33,604 bases of DNA from Lachnospiraceae bacterium (GTDB lineage: Bacteria > Bacillota > Clostridia > Lachnospirales > Lachnospiraceae). The stretch is from assembly GCA_900766925.1 (NCBI GenBank), contig CAAFXG010000066.1, positions 1 through 33,604 of the forward strand, in the 5' to 3' direction. Both the position numbers and the translations under genes were made by a program. The notes under the pieces were generated by a model. The model had not been told where the DNA came from, did not search any database, and worked only from the letters and a program-made list of their open reading frames with translations. Shown piece after piece: positions 1 through 9,094 of this stretch (positions within the stretch are counted from its first letter, which is position 1; each line of letters begins with the position of its first letter).

Positions 1-392
1 CCTCCATATTTTTTTATCTCTCCCAAAACGGCTTCCTTTGTCGGATAGTCGCCATTTCCAAGCATAACCTCAGTCGGCTCCCACCTGTTGCCAAGAACCA
101 CATAATCCGCACCATCCTTCGCATAACGAATTGCCCTTAAGGTCTCACAAAGCTCCATAGAAACCACAAGGTCTGCACCGCCCTCAGATATACTCGGACC
201 AAAGGTGTCTGCTTTTCTGCCAAGTCGTAACTGTGCCTTTACAAAGCCTCCTCTTTGCGCCATACCCTTTGTTGGATAATAATTCACATCCACACCATTT
301 TTTGCTGCCGTCAGGGTAATAATATCTGCAATAGTCAGAACACCCTGTCCACCGACACCAACAATATAGATATCATAAAATTTATCAGCCAT
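1..392 (-). CDS. iorB: Indolepyruvate:ferredoxin oxidoreductase, beta subunit (N-terminal part, runs off the window)
   Basis: The gamma/beta subunit of 2-oxoacid:ferredoxin oxidoreductases; with IorA it oxidatively decarboxylates aryl pyruvates (indolepyruvate, phenylpyruvate and similar) to the acyl-CoA while reducing ferredoxin in the cytoplasm. About 130 codons are visible from an ATG at 392 preceded by a GGAGG site. The start reads MADKFYDIYIVGVGGQGVLT, with the family glycine-rich GVGGQG motif, followed by the family segment KGMAQRGGFVKAQLR. The frame is open to the left edge, so the C-terminus lies outside. It starts 25 bp after the iorA stop, so the two are certainly cotranscribed. The substrate here could include imidazolepyruvate given the histidine genes upstream, but that is inference. 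Confidence 0.93.
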   Translation of the reverse strand, partial: MADKFYDIYIVGVGGQGVLTIADIITLTAAKNGVDVNYYPTKGMAQRGGFVKAQLRLGRKADTFGPSISEGGADLVVSMELCETLRAIRYAKDGADYVVLGNRWEPTEVMLGNGDYPTKEAVLGEIKKYG

Positions 393-417
393 AATCTTAT
401 CCTCCTTACCAAATCAA

Positions 418-2286
418 CTAGTCCTCTTTTTCTTTAACAAGTGCATCAAAAGGGCATACCTGAGTACATAATCCACAATTATTACAGGTTGACTTATCTA
501 TGGAAATCTCTCCATCCTTAAATGAAATTGCAGAGCAACCTGTCTTATTTATACAAATCTTACATTTTTTACATTTTTCACTGTCAAAGGTTACAGGAGA
601 ATACTTAACCTTTCTTCTCGCAGCCTGAATAGCACATTCTCTTCTTGAAAGTATTACCTTTACGCCCTTCTTCGTCAGAGAATCCGCCACAGCATCTGCT
701 ACTGTCTCATACTTATACGGGTCAACAACATAAAGCATATCATCATCTATACCAAGACCCTTAACAACTCTCTCAATATCCAGCTGTTTCCACTCGCCCT
801 GCTGGTACTCCTGAATCGTTCCGGGATTTACCTGCATACCTGTCATTGCCGTCCATCCGTTATCAAGAATAATTACCGTCAGATTCATATTATGCTGAAT
901 AGAATTTACAAGTGCGGGAAGTCCTGCATGGAAGAATGTAGAATCTCCAATTGTTGCTATTACAGGTGCCTCCAGCTTGCCATAAAGCATTCCGTGTGCC
1001 AGAGAAATACTTGCGCCCATTGCAAGCTCAGTCCAAAGTATATTAAACGGAGCATTACATCCAAGGATAGTACATCCGATATCTCCTGTAATGAATACTT
1101 CCTCCTTCTTATAACCCGCCTTTTTAAGACCCTCTTCAACGCCCATATAGGTTCCTCTGTGAGGACATCCGGCACAAAAGCCGATTGGTCTTTTGGTACA
1201 AAGCTCCTCTGAATTAATCTCCTTTACTGCCAGTGAAGACGGTAAATCAATATCTAACGCCTTACATATTCCTTTTTCAACGAGCTGTGCATCATACTCG
1301 CCAATTCGTCTGTATGTTCCATCCTCTTTTCCGATTATGCGTATTTTTTTGTCCATCTTGTATGCGCTAAGATAAACATATTTTTCCACAAAGGCCTCAA
1401 GCTCCTCGCAGACAAGAATGGTATCACAATTTTCTATTATCCTTGCTATCTCATCCTTTGCATACGGAATGGATGCAATAAGCTCCAATGTAGAAACCTC
1501 TGACAAATCCACTCCTGACGAGCCAAGTGCCGAAAATGCCTCATGACGATATCCGTTTACGATACCGACTGAAATTACACCAACTCCTCCTTTTTTACCA
1601 AGCTTTAATCTGTTCAGACCCCTGTTTGCAATAAATCTTTCAGACTTCTCAAGACGATCTATAAGCTCCTGGTGCTGTACCATACAGATTTGAGCACCCG
1701 CCTTAGTATATTTAGCTGTATCTCTCTCTGGAAGAGGTGCAGTATCCTTTGGAATAACCCTGTCCTCTATATCAACAACTGCATGAGACTGTGAATTATT
1801 CGTAACAAGTCTGAGGAAAACCGGACCTTCGATTTCCTCTGACATTTCAAATGCAATTTTGGTCATCTCATATATTTCTTCAACTGAGCCCGGTTCAAGC
1901 ATTGGCATGTCGCTCATTGCCGCAAACCCTCTTGTATCCTGCTCACACATACCTGCTGTTACACCGGGATCGTCGGCAACGTAAACTACCAGACCACCCT
2001 TACAGCCTGAATAAGCAATTCCAATAAGCGAGTCATAGCACACATTCAAACCGCTCATTTTCATTGTACAAAGGGCTCTGTGCCCTATATGCGAAGCACC
2101 GGCCGCAATCTCGAAAGCAACCTTTTCATTAGTACTCCACTCTACATCTGTTCCGGGAATATCCATCTTTAACATACTCTGGATAACCTCTGTCGAAGGC
2201 GTTCCCGGATATCCGCTTACTACCCTTACACCTGCCGCCAACGCACCATACGCTATAGCTTCATTTCCACTTATTGTTTTCTTCAT
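418..2286 (-). CDS. iorA: Indolepyruvate:ferredoxin oxidoreductase, alpha subunit
   Basis: The thiamine-diphosphate subunit of the aryl-pyruvate:ferredoxin oxidoreductase. At 622 residues it matches the family length. The N-terminal pyrimidine-binding domain has GNEAIAYGALAAG and SGYPGTPSTE. The ThDP/Mg site lies in the second half (GDSTFFHAGLPALVNS, then NGWTAMTG). The C-terminus carries a ferredoxin domain with two cysteine clusters, CKKCKICINKTGC and CNNCGLCTQVCP, as expected for two [4Fe-4S] clusters. The ATG at 2286 has a GGGAGG site. It follows the 2-hydroxyacid dehydrogenase by 28 bp and precedes iorB by 25 bp, so all four genes from hutU leftward look like one transcript. Family assignment is secure; the physiological substrate is not shown by sequence. 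Confidence 0.97.
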   Translation of the reverse strand: MKKTISGNEAIAYGALAAGVRVVSGYPGTPSTEVIQSMLKMDIPGTDVEWSTNEKVAFEIAAGASHIGHRALCTMKMSGLNVCYDSLIGIAYSGCKGGLVVYVADDPGVTAGMCEQDTRGFAAMSDMPMLEPGSVEEIYEMTKIAFEMSEEIEGPVFLRLVTNNSQSHAVVDIEDRVIPKDTAPLPERDTAKYTKAGAQICMVQHQELIDRLEKSERFIANRGLNRLKLGKKGGVGVISVGIVNGYRHEAFSALGSSGVDLSEVSTLELIASIPYAKDEIARIIENCDTILVCEELEAFVEKYVYLSAYKMDKKIRIIGKEDGTYRRIGEYDAQLVEKGICKALDIDLPSSLAVKEINSEELCTKRPIGFCAGCPHRGTYMGVEEGLKKAGYKKEEVFITGDIGCTILGCNAPFNILWTELAMGASISLAHGMLYGKLEAPVIATIGDSTFFHAGLPALVNSIQHNMNLTVIILDNGWTAMTGMQVNPGTIQEYQQGEWKQLDIERVVKGLGIDDDMLYVVDPYKYETVADAVADSLTKKGVKVILSRRECAIQAARRKVKYSPVTFDSEKCKKCKICINKTGCSAISFKDGEISIDKSTCNNCGLCTQVCPFDALVKEKED

Positions 2287-2314
2287 GTTAGTTGCCTCCC
2301 TTTTTTTAACGTGA

Positions 2315-3271
2315 TTATCTGTTCACTATTTCAGAAATATCTTTTCCATCAAGTATACTTAAAGCATTCATTGCTGCTGACACCTGAAGTTCATTCAGAC
2401 TATCTTCCGAATAAAACGAAATATGAGGTGTTATCTCTATGTTTTTGCATGAAAGGATTGGATCGTCCGGACTTGGTGGTTCCTGTTCGAGAACATCCAG
2501 GACAGCCCCTGCTATTTCTTTGTTTTCCACTGCCTCTATAAGCGCCCTTTGGTCAAGTGTCCCACCTCTTGACGCATTTATTATATAGGCTGTATTCTTC
2601 ATCAGCTTAAGCTCATTTGTTGAAATCATATGTCTTGTCTCATCACACATAATCATATTCATCGACACAAAATCAGCTCTTGAAAGTCCGTCATCAAGTA
2701 AAACCTTCTCAACGCCAAGAGCTGCTGTGGTATCTTCGTCGACATAAGGATCATAAACCAATACCTTCATACCAACAGCCAAAGCTTTTTTGGCAATCAT
2801 TCTGCCTATTCTACCAAATCCAACTATGAATAAGGTCTGACTTGAAATACGGAAAATTTCATGAGGGGCAGCCTGAGCTCCCCAGAGTCCGTCATCCGAA
2901 TCATATTTCTTCCACAGCTTGCATTTTTCATAAATTGCTGCAATTACGTAATCCGATACATCCTCTGCACAATAACCCGGAACATTACATACCCTTATGC
3001 CTTTTTTTCTTGCACATTCTATGTCCACGTTATTGTAGCCTACACCATATACAGAAATGACCTTACAATTCTCTAGCTTTTCAATTGTATCAGCACTCAT
3101 ATCAACGGAAATCTGGCAAATAACAGCATCAGCCTTCTTTCCAAAGCTCAAAAGGTCATCCTTATAATCATTGTTGGAAAATCTAAGGTCACAATCGGGA
3201 TATCTCTCGTATATGACCCTTTTTTCCAATTCATATCCAGGCCACTCATCATCAATTATCCAAATAAGCAT
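2315..3271 (-). CDS. D-isomer-specific 2-hydroxyacid dehydrogenase (CtBP/SerA-like)
   Basis: An NAD(P)-dependent enzyme that interconverts a 2-oxoacid and a D-2-hydroxyacid; 318 residues, normal for the family. The nucleotide-binding glycine motif is VGFGRIG near the middle, followed by an acidic residue in VYDPY. The catalytic Arg is in NASRGG, the Glu in the DVLEQEPP segment and the His in TPHISF, so the triad is complete. ATG at 3271 has a GGGAGG site. It lies 28 bp after hutU and 28 bp before iorA. In this place it may reduce an aryl or imidazole pyruvate, competing with or feeding IorAB; that is inference from neighbours. It could also be a generic hydroxyacid or phosphoglycerate dehydrogenase paralogue. 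Confidence 0.9.
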   Translation of the reverse strand: MLIWIIDDEWPGYELEKRVIYERYPDCDLRFSNNDYKDDLLSFGKKADAVICQISVDMSADTIEKLENCKVISVYGVGYNNVDIECARKKGIRVCNVPGYCAEDVSDYVIAAIYEKCKLWKKYDSDDGLWGAQAAPHEIFRISSQTLFIVGFGRIGRMIAKKALAVGMKVLVYDPYVDEDTTAALGVEKVLLDDGLSRADFVSMNMIMCDETRHMISTNELKLMKNTAYIINASRGGTLDQRALIEAVENKEIAGAVLDVLEQEPPSPDDPILSCKNIEITPHISFYSEDSLNELQVSAAMNALSILDGKDISEIVNR

Positions 3272-3299
3272 CCGGTTCCCTCCCGTCTCTTTAGGTATA

Positions 3300-5324
3300 T
3301 TAATTCTTATTCTTCTTGGAAATCACACTGTCAACAAGTTCTTCACTTGCAATATACGGAATGGTAATATGGTCTGTTCCCTTACACATCTCATTGTATT
3401 CAATACAGGTTGATACCGAATTTTCATTTCTTGCCCAGCTTCGTCTTGCAACTCCACCCATTGTATCCCACGGCATTGCCATTGAAAGTATGGTATCAAC
3501 TCTCTCACTGCCATCTAACACCATTCCAAATCCACCATTTATTGACTTACCGATTCCAACTCCACCGCCGTTATGCAGAGCAATTAAGCTCATTCCACGG
3601 GCAGCATTTCCCGCATAGCACTGAACAGCCATATCCGCCATAATATTTGAACCATCCTTAATATTTGATGTCTCACGGAACGGAGAATCTGTTCCTCCTG
3701 TATCGTGATGATCTCGTCCAAGCATTACCGGTCCTATTTTCCCTTCACGTACCATCTCATTAAATTTAAGTGCTATCTTGGTTCTTCCCATTGCATCCTG
3801 ATAAAGAATTCTGGCCTGAGTACCTACAACAAGATTATTTTTCTTTGCATCGCGAACCCACACATAGTTATCTCTGTCCTGATATCTTCTATCCGGATCT
3901 ATACATTCCATTGCAGCCTTATCTGTAGCATCAAGATCCTCAGGCTTACCTGACAGACAAACCCATCTGAATGGCCCATAACCATAATCGAACAGCTGTG
4001 GTCCGAGAATATCTTCAACATATGAAGGGAAAATGAAACCATCCTTTTCATCCACACCATTTTTACAAATTTCAGGTACTCCGGCATCAAACACCGATTT
4101 CATAAAGCTATTTCCGTAATCAAAGAAATATGTACCCTTGTCTGCTAATTTACAAATCAGCTCAAAATGATGCTTAAGGGTTGTATTAACCATATCAACG
4201 AAGGTCTTTGGATCCTCCGCAAGAAGTCTTGTTCTTTCCTCAAAATCAATTCCCTGAGGGCAATATCCGCCATCGTATGGAACATGACATGATGTCTGGT
4301 CTGACAAAAGGTCAACATGAATATCCTTTTCAAGAATATACTCCAGCAAATCAACGACATTTCCATGATATGCAATGGCACATGCTTCCTTCTTATCCTT
4401 AAGCTCCTTTACCCATTCAAAAATTTCATCAAGATTATCTGACTTTCTGCTAACCCAGCCCTGGTTATATCTGGTCATAATTCTTGAAATATCCACCTCT
4501 GCAATTACACTGACCGCTCCTGCAATCTCAGCAGCCTTGCCCTGTGCTCCACTCATTCCGCCAAGACCTGACGAGATAAACAGCTTTCCTGCCAGGTCCT
4601 CGTTCTGCGGAATTCCAAGCTTCAAACGCCCTGCATTTAAAAGAGTGTTGAAGGTTCCGTGAACAATACCCTGTGGTCCTATGTACATCCAACCACCGGC
4701 TGTCATCTGACCATAGTTGGCAACTCCAATAGCTGCTGCACGGTTAAAATCATCATTGTTATCAAACTGACCGACCATGAGACCATTTGTAATTATTACC
4801 CTCGGAGCTGTTTTCTTTGATTTAAACAATCCAAGGGGATGTCCTGATTCCACAACTAATGTCTGTTCATCAGTCATTGCCTGAAGATATTTCTTAATCA
4901 GTCTGTACTGCATCCAGTTCTGACATACCTGACCGGTTTCTCCGTAGGTAACTAATTCATATGGATACAGTGCAACCTCAAAATCCAGATTATTATCAAT
5001 CTGTACCTGAAATGCCTTTCCCTCTATACAATTACCTTCATACTCATCAATTGGTTTACCATAAAGTCTTCCCTCAGGTCTGAATCTGTAACCATAGATA
5101 CGACCATGCTCCATGAGCTCATCATAAAACTCCTCAGCCATCTGCTCATGATACTTCTCCGGAATATATCTGAGTGCGTTACGGATTGCCAGATTTATAT
5201 CCGTCTTAGACAGAACAGCTTCTCTCTTTGGGGCTCTTCTTATACCCTCCACAAACTTCGGATACTCCGGAAGCTCGTCATCAAGTTTAATTGTCATGGC
5301 ATTTGCAATATCAAAATTATTCAT
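3300..5324 (-). CDS. hutU: Urocanate hydratase
   Basis: Second enzyme of histidine degradation: adds water to urocanate to give imidazolone propionate, using tightly bound NAD+ as electrophile. The protein is 674 residues from the chosen start, longer than the roughly 550-residue proteobacterial form. The NAD-binding segment SGLGGMSGAQGKAAEIAGAV is clear, and FHETS-like and GRDHHDTGGTDSPFRET motifs match urocanases. An ATG 11 codons upstream is in frame, but the GGGAGG site sits 7 bases before the ATG at 5324, which I take as the start (MNNFDIANAM). It heads a four-gene minus-strand operon with the hydroxyacid dehydrogenase and iorAB, and is divergent from the 988-residue regulator. HutH is not in the window. 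Confidence 0.96.
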   Translation of the reverse strand: MNNFDIANAMTIKLDDELPEYPKFVEGIRRAPKREAVLSKTDINLAIRNALRYIPEKYHEQMAEEFYDELMEHGRIYGYRFRPEGRLYGKPIDEYEGNCIEGKAFQVQIDNNLDFEVALYPYELVTYGETGQVCQNWMQYRLIKKYLQAMTDEQTLVVESGHPLGLFKSKKTAPRVIITNGLMVGQFDNNDDFNRAAAIGVANYGQMTAGGWMYIGPQGIVHGTFNTLLNAGRLKLGIPQNEDLAGKLFISSGLGGMSGAQGKAAEIAGAVSVIAEVDISRIMTRYNQGWVSRKSDNLDEIFEWVKELKDKKEACAIAYHGNVVDLLEYILEKDIHVDLLSDQTSCHVPYDGGYCPQGIDFEERTRLLAEDPKTFVDMVNTTLKHHFELICKLADKGTYFFDYGNSFMKSVFDAGVPEICKNGVDEKDGFIFPSYVEDILGPQLFDYGYGPFRWVCLSGKPEDLDATDKAAMECIDPDRRYQDRDNYVWVRDAKKNNLVVGTQARILYQDAMGRTKIALKFNEMVREGKIGPVMLGRDHHDTGGTDSPFRETSNIKDGSNIMADMAVQCYAGNAARGMSLIALHNGGGVGIGKSINGGFGMVLDGSERVDTILSMAMPWDTMGGVARRSWARNENSVSTCIEYNEMCKGTDHITIPYIASEELVDSVISKKNKN

Positions 5325-5575
5325 GGCCATTCCTCCCTTTACGTTTTCATTTTTCAAAAAATGTCGGTTATTCTTTTTATCTTTTTCCCGAGTATAATCT
5401 TGCTTCGTCTAAAAAACGTCTATAAATTCTTTATAATATTTTGTTTTTTCAAACGCTTATTGCAACGCTCAAGAAAATGTGTTAAAAGAATTGTGTTTTA
5501 TTTACAAACATTTTCCCGAATATAGCTGTTGGCTTTAGTAAAATTGGATTATATACAACTATACGGAGGTAATTT
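5325..5575. promoter_or_regulatory. Divergent control region between hutU and the BTAD regulator
   Basis: This 251-bp AT-rich gap serves both the minus-strand hutU operon and the plus-strand regulator. On the minus strand TATACT (5396-5391) is a plausible -10 for hutU, with no good -35, as expected for an activated promoter. A 26-bp box shared with the larA promoter lies just upstream of it (5411-5436). The 14-base segment TTTTCCCGARTATA occurs twice on the plus strand, at 5383-5396 and 5511-5524, a direct repeat about 128 bp apart that could also be an operator. The regulator has a GGAGG site at the gap's right end; its promoter is not obvious. Confidence 0.6.
5411..5436 (-). promoter_or_regulatory. 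Shared hut promoter box, copy 1 (hutU)
   Basis: A 26-bp segment whose plus-strand core reads AAAAAACGTCTATAAATT. It matches 14256-14281, in front of larA, at 23 of 26 positions. It lies 14 bp upstream of the presumed hutU -10 (5391-5396), covering the -35 position where an activator would bind. The BTAD regulator encoded next door is the natural candidate ligand; this is inferred from position and conservation alone. Confidence 0.6.
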
Positions 5576-8542
5576 ATGTCAATAATTAAGATAGTACTTT
5601 TTCAAACACCGATTATTACATTAGATAACAAAGTAGTACACTTTCCATACAAAAAAGCAGAAGCTCTTTTTTATTACATGGCTATCGAAAAAAAAGCCAC
5701 CAGAGAATACATTACAGAGCTGCTGTGGGAAAACAATGATGATAATGTTGCAAAGAAGAATCTCAGGCATGCATTATATACAATCAACAAATTATTCCCT
5801 GAACCTGTTATAATCTCCCCACAAAAATCATCTTTGATTTTTGAACCGAAAATTGATGTAGAAATTGATTACGACAGTTTTACAAAAGACTCAGACTCAA
5901 TTAATTATTCCGGACTTTTGCTTGAAGGCTTCTACATGAAAGACTGTCTTGCATTTGAGGAATGGCTGGATAACAAACAGCAGGAGGTGGCGCTTTTATA
6001 CAGCAACAGACTTCGTTCACACCTTTACAATAAGTCAGGCAACATGAATATTGAGGAAATAGAGAAAATAGCAGAGCTATGTCTTAAGGATGACCCTCTT
6101 GACGAAAACGTCTACAAATACATGATGGAATTATATCGTGAAAGCAAGCAATATCATAAGGCAATAAACCTTTATCAGACACTGTCAAAGGTTTTAGCAG
6201 ATGATTTAGGATTATCCCCAAGTAAAGAAATAACAGCTCTCCATCATGAGCTTTTAGACCTCTGGATTGCCGACTCAAGCGACGACGAAGATGTACAACC
6301 GAATATAAATATCCGTGATGCAAAGCTGAACTGTCTTACAAATGCATACAATGCGTTTAAAAACGGCAAGCCCGAAAATATAATAATAATAGGTGAAAAC
6401 GGCATAGGTAAAAGCTATCTGGTTCACACTTCATTCACGGAAGCAGATTTAAGTGAGCTGCTTCTGATAGAGGTTACATGCTTTCAGGCTGAGCGCAATT
6501 ATCCTCTTCAGGTATGGAATAATATTTTTTACAAGGTATTTGATTTTATAAGTACAAATAATATTGATATTCCGGCTAATTATTTTGACGTTATCGAATC
6601 CTTCCTTCCGATGTGCTCAACACCAAACTACAGTGACTTCAGCAATCCGTTAAGCTTTCGTTCTTTTCAAAATGCGATGCTTAAGATATTTCAGCTTCTG
6701 AGTCATAAGAAAAAGATATTATTATACATAGACAACATAAATGCAATGGACAAAATCAGCCTTGAGGTACTGTTTTCCCTCTTTGCCCTGAAAAGTGACA
6801 ATATTATGGTTGTTCTCACATCACTGGATGTTATGAGCTACGACCTCACTACCTTCGTGAGCTCAATGGTAAGGGCAAATTATTTAACTGAGATGTACAT
6901 TGAACCTCTCACCTTTGACCAGACTAACTTTTTTGTTTATAATTCCCTTCCCGATATATCCTTTTCTAAGGAAGATATAGAACGATTTTATAATATTTCC
7001 AACGGTAATATTTTCTTTCTGGTTGAGATGATAAATAACATCAAATGCCATAATGATTTGAACTGTCTGTCCGGAACGGCAAAGGAAGTGCTTAATGACA
7101 GATTAAACGGAGTAACTCCCGAAACAAGAAAAATGCTGGATATCATATCCCTTTTCCAACATAAGGCACCCTTTTCCGTACTTGAGAAAATGTGCATTGA
7201 CCAATTAAAGCTTTTGGATCAGATAGATGAGGCAAAGGGCTTATCCCTTATTCAGGAGTTAAAGGAAAATGATGAAATATATTTTCGTTTTAATTATCAT
7301 CAGATGAGAGATTTTATTTACCAGAAAATAGCACCGTCAAAGCTTAGAATATTACACAATAATGTAGCTCTTGTATTAGAAGAAATAGCTCTGCAAAGCT
7401 CATTTAATAAGGTGCCGTATAGTGTTTTGGCGTATCATTTCTCATTGGGTAAAAATCACGGTAAGGCACTTTATTACCGACTTCTGTACTTAGAACATAT
7501 TTCAAGCATTTACTTTGAGCTTTACCCTATATTGGATGATTCCATACTGTCTTCCTCTGAAATTGAAATGCCGGATGATGTTTCATCACAATTTAATCAG
7601 ATTGAACAGGAATTAAACATGATGAAGGCTAAAGGAGTAAGCGACCTGTACACTGAAATGGAAGCCCGGCTGTATCATGCCAAGAGTCGTTATTATATTC
7701 TCATCTGTGATTATAACAATGCAACAGAGTATATAAACAAGGCACTGGAAAGCGATTATACCAAAAACCATCCACAATTTCACATGGATTTAATAAAACA
7801 GCTTATTTACTACGACATCCAGACCTGTGATATGGAGAACCTGCATAAAAATATTAAGGACGGACTTTCAATTGCAGAAAGAATAAATATACTTTCAGAG
7901 CAGGCTATCTACCTTAGATTTTATGGTTACTATTATATGATGGCAGGTGAAAAAAAGCAGGCAATCGCTGCGCTGCTCCGTTCCATTGATTTACTTGAGA
8001 AATCATCTCCCCGACCGGAGTTTTATGTCACAAATATAGCTGCAGCATATAACTATCTTGGAGAGCTTAATCTCCATTACGGAAATGTAGAAGCTGCCTG
8101 TGAATATTTCAGAAAAGCAATAACTCTATGTGAGGAGAAGGGATATACAATCAATGCTACCTTCTACACAAACCTCGGAAAAGCCTTATTCTTTCTTGAC
8201 CGGAAAACAGAAAGCCGTAAAGCCTTCGTTATGGCTCATCAGGTTTACAGACGAAGTACAGCTATTGTCGGTTGCTCAACAATGCATGCCTTTTTAGCTT
8301 ATTTTGCCAGCATTGATGCCGAAATAGACCATGCCTCCCACCATATTCGTATGAGCAGAAGAATGTATGAAAGAATAAACTCACCATATGAAAAAGGGAT
8401 TTTTAATTACATTATGTTTTGTATTGCAAAAGAAAAGCTTCAGGTCCCGTTTATCACAAGACCTGAAGAGTATTACAAAGAAAAATGCATTCAGAATATT
8501 AAATGCTTACATGACGACTTTCTTCTCAAACTTACAAATTAA
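5576..8542 (+). CDS. SARP/BTAD-type transcriptional activator with ATPase and TPR domains
   Basis: A 988-residue regulator of the AfsR/BTAD architecture. Residues about 1-95 form an OmpR-like winged-helix region (KKNLRHALYTINKLF resembles its recognition part). Residues about 96-235 are a bacterial transcriptional activator domain (ESKQYHKAINLYQTLSKVL, LGLSPSKEI). An AAA/NB-ARC-like ATPase follows, with Walker A GENGIGKS at 273-280 and Walker B ILLYID at 381-386. The C-terminal half is helical TPR-type repeats, likely the sensory or oligomerisation part. ATG at 5576 has a GGAGG site. It is the only large plus-strand gene in the hut island, divergent from hutU, and its 3' end overlaps convergent hutD by 36 bp. 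Likely activates the hut operons; the effector is unknown. Confidence 0.88.
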   Translation: MSIIKIVLFQTPIITLDNKVVHFPYKKAEALFYYMAIEKKATREYITELLWENNDDNVAKKNLRHALYTINKLFPEPVIISPQKSSLIFEPKIDVEIDYDSFTKDSDSINYSGLLLEGFYMKDCLAFEEWLDNKQQEVALLYSNRLRSHLYNKSGNMNIEEIEKIAELCLKDDPLDENVYKYMMELYRESKQYHKAINLYQTLSKVLADDLGLSPSKEITALHHELLDLWIADSSDDEDVQPNINIRDAKLNCLTNAYNAFKNGKPENIIIIGENGIGKSYLVHTSFTEADLSELLLIEVTCFQAERNYPLQVWNNIFYKVFDFISTNNIDIPANYFDVIESFLPMCSTPNYSDFSNPLSFRSFQNAMLKIFQLLSHKKKILLYIDNINAMDKISLEVLFSLFALKSDNIMVVLTSLDVMSYDLTTFVSSMVRANYLTEMYIEPLTFDQTNFFVYNSLPDISFSKEDIERFYNISNGNIFFLVEMINNIKCHNDLNCLSGTAKEVLNDRLNGVTPETRKMLDIISLFQHKAPFSVLEKMCIDQLKLLDQIDEAKGLSLIQELKENDEIYFRFNYHQMRDFIYQKIAPSKLRILHNNVALVLEEIALQSSFNKVPYSVLAYHFSLGKNHGKALYYRLLYLEHISSIYFELYPILDDSILSSSEIEMPDDVSSQFNQIEQELNMMKAKGVSDLYTEMEARLYHAKSRYYILICDYNNATEYINKALESDYTKNHPQFHMDLIKQLIYYDIQTCDMENLHKNIKDGLSIAERINILSEQAIYLRFYGYYYMMAGEKKQAIAALLRSIDLLEKSSPRPEFYVTNIAAAYNYLGELNLHYGNVEAACEYFRKAITLCEEKGYTINATFYTNLGKALFFLDRKTESRKAFVMAHQVYRRSTAIVGCSTMHAFLAYFASIDAEIDHASHHIRMSRRMYERINSPYEKGIFNYIMFCIAKEKLQVPFITRPEEYYKEKCIQNIKCLHDDFLLKLTN

Positions 8543-9094
8543 TACCTTAGCTTCACTCATAGAGGAAATCTTAATGGTTTCCTCTATATCTGTGTCAGAA
8601 TAAATAATAGTCAATACATCCCGATTAACAGTTACTCTTTTTTCGTCATTGATTTCCAGAATTACATCTGACCATGCAAAAACCGCCACAATCATATTTA
8701 CGGGAACATGAATATCTGCTTCACCAGAATTCACGGTTATAGACTCCATGCTGCCATTGGTATCCTTTAGCATTAAATTGAAGTCCCTGCATTGTCCGAA
8801 GCTTTCAACCTCATCACTACCATCAAAGCTTACAATTTCAAACGGGTTAAGATTAATATTTTCGCCCGATATCGATAAGCCAACCTTATCGGTAAGCGGT
8901 GAGAGGTATCTCTTTACTCCCGGTAAATGTGTAAATTTTGAATAGTCATAATCCATTTTTGCACTGGAAATTCTAACCGAAAAATCCCGTTTTCCATAGT
9001 CTGAATTCTCAGGATATATAAAGTACTCAGTGGTGGTTCCACCACTCCATTCAGTAGTTTTGAACTGTTCCTTATTTACAAATTGTATCCTCAT
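8507..9094 (-). CDS. hutD: HutD/Ves family protein
   Basis: A 195-residue cupin-like protein of the HutD/Ves family found in histidine utilisation operons, where it is thought to tune pathway output, possibly by binding urocanate or formylglutamate; no catalytic role is established. Diagnostic segments are TEWSGGTTTEYFIYP near the N-terminus, FSVRISSAKMD, SPLTDKVGLSISG, and the GQCRDFNLML stretch that matches the family DFN motif. ATG at 9094 follows a GGGAGG site and overlaps the hutI stop by 23 bp, so it is translationally linked to hutI. It is the last gene of the larA-M20-hutF-hutI-hutD operon. Its last 36 bases overlap the end of the regulator on the other strand. Confidence 0.88.
   Translation of the reverse strand: MRIQFVNKEQFKTTEWSGGTTTEYFIYPENSDYGKRDFSVRISSAKMDYDYSKFTHLPGVKRYLSPLTDKVGLSISGENINLNPFEIVSFDGSDEVESFGQCRDFNLMLKDTNGSMESITVNSGEADIHVPVNMIVAVFAWSDVILEINDEKRVTVNRDVLTIIYSDTDIEETIKISSMSEAKVLICKFEKKVVM

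Noticed and set aside
892..1212. Plus-strand 106-codon ORF opposite iorA.
   Set aside because: Fully inside the conserved iorA gene on the other strand, with no RBS and Cys/His-rich low-plausibility translation.
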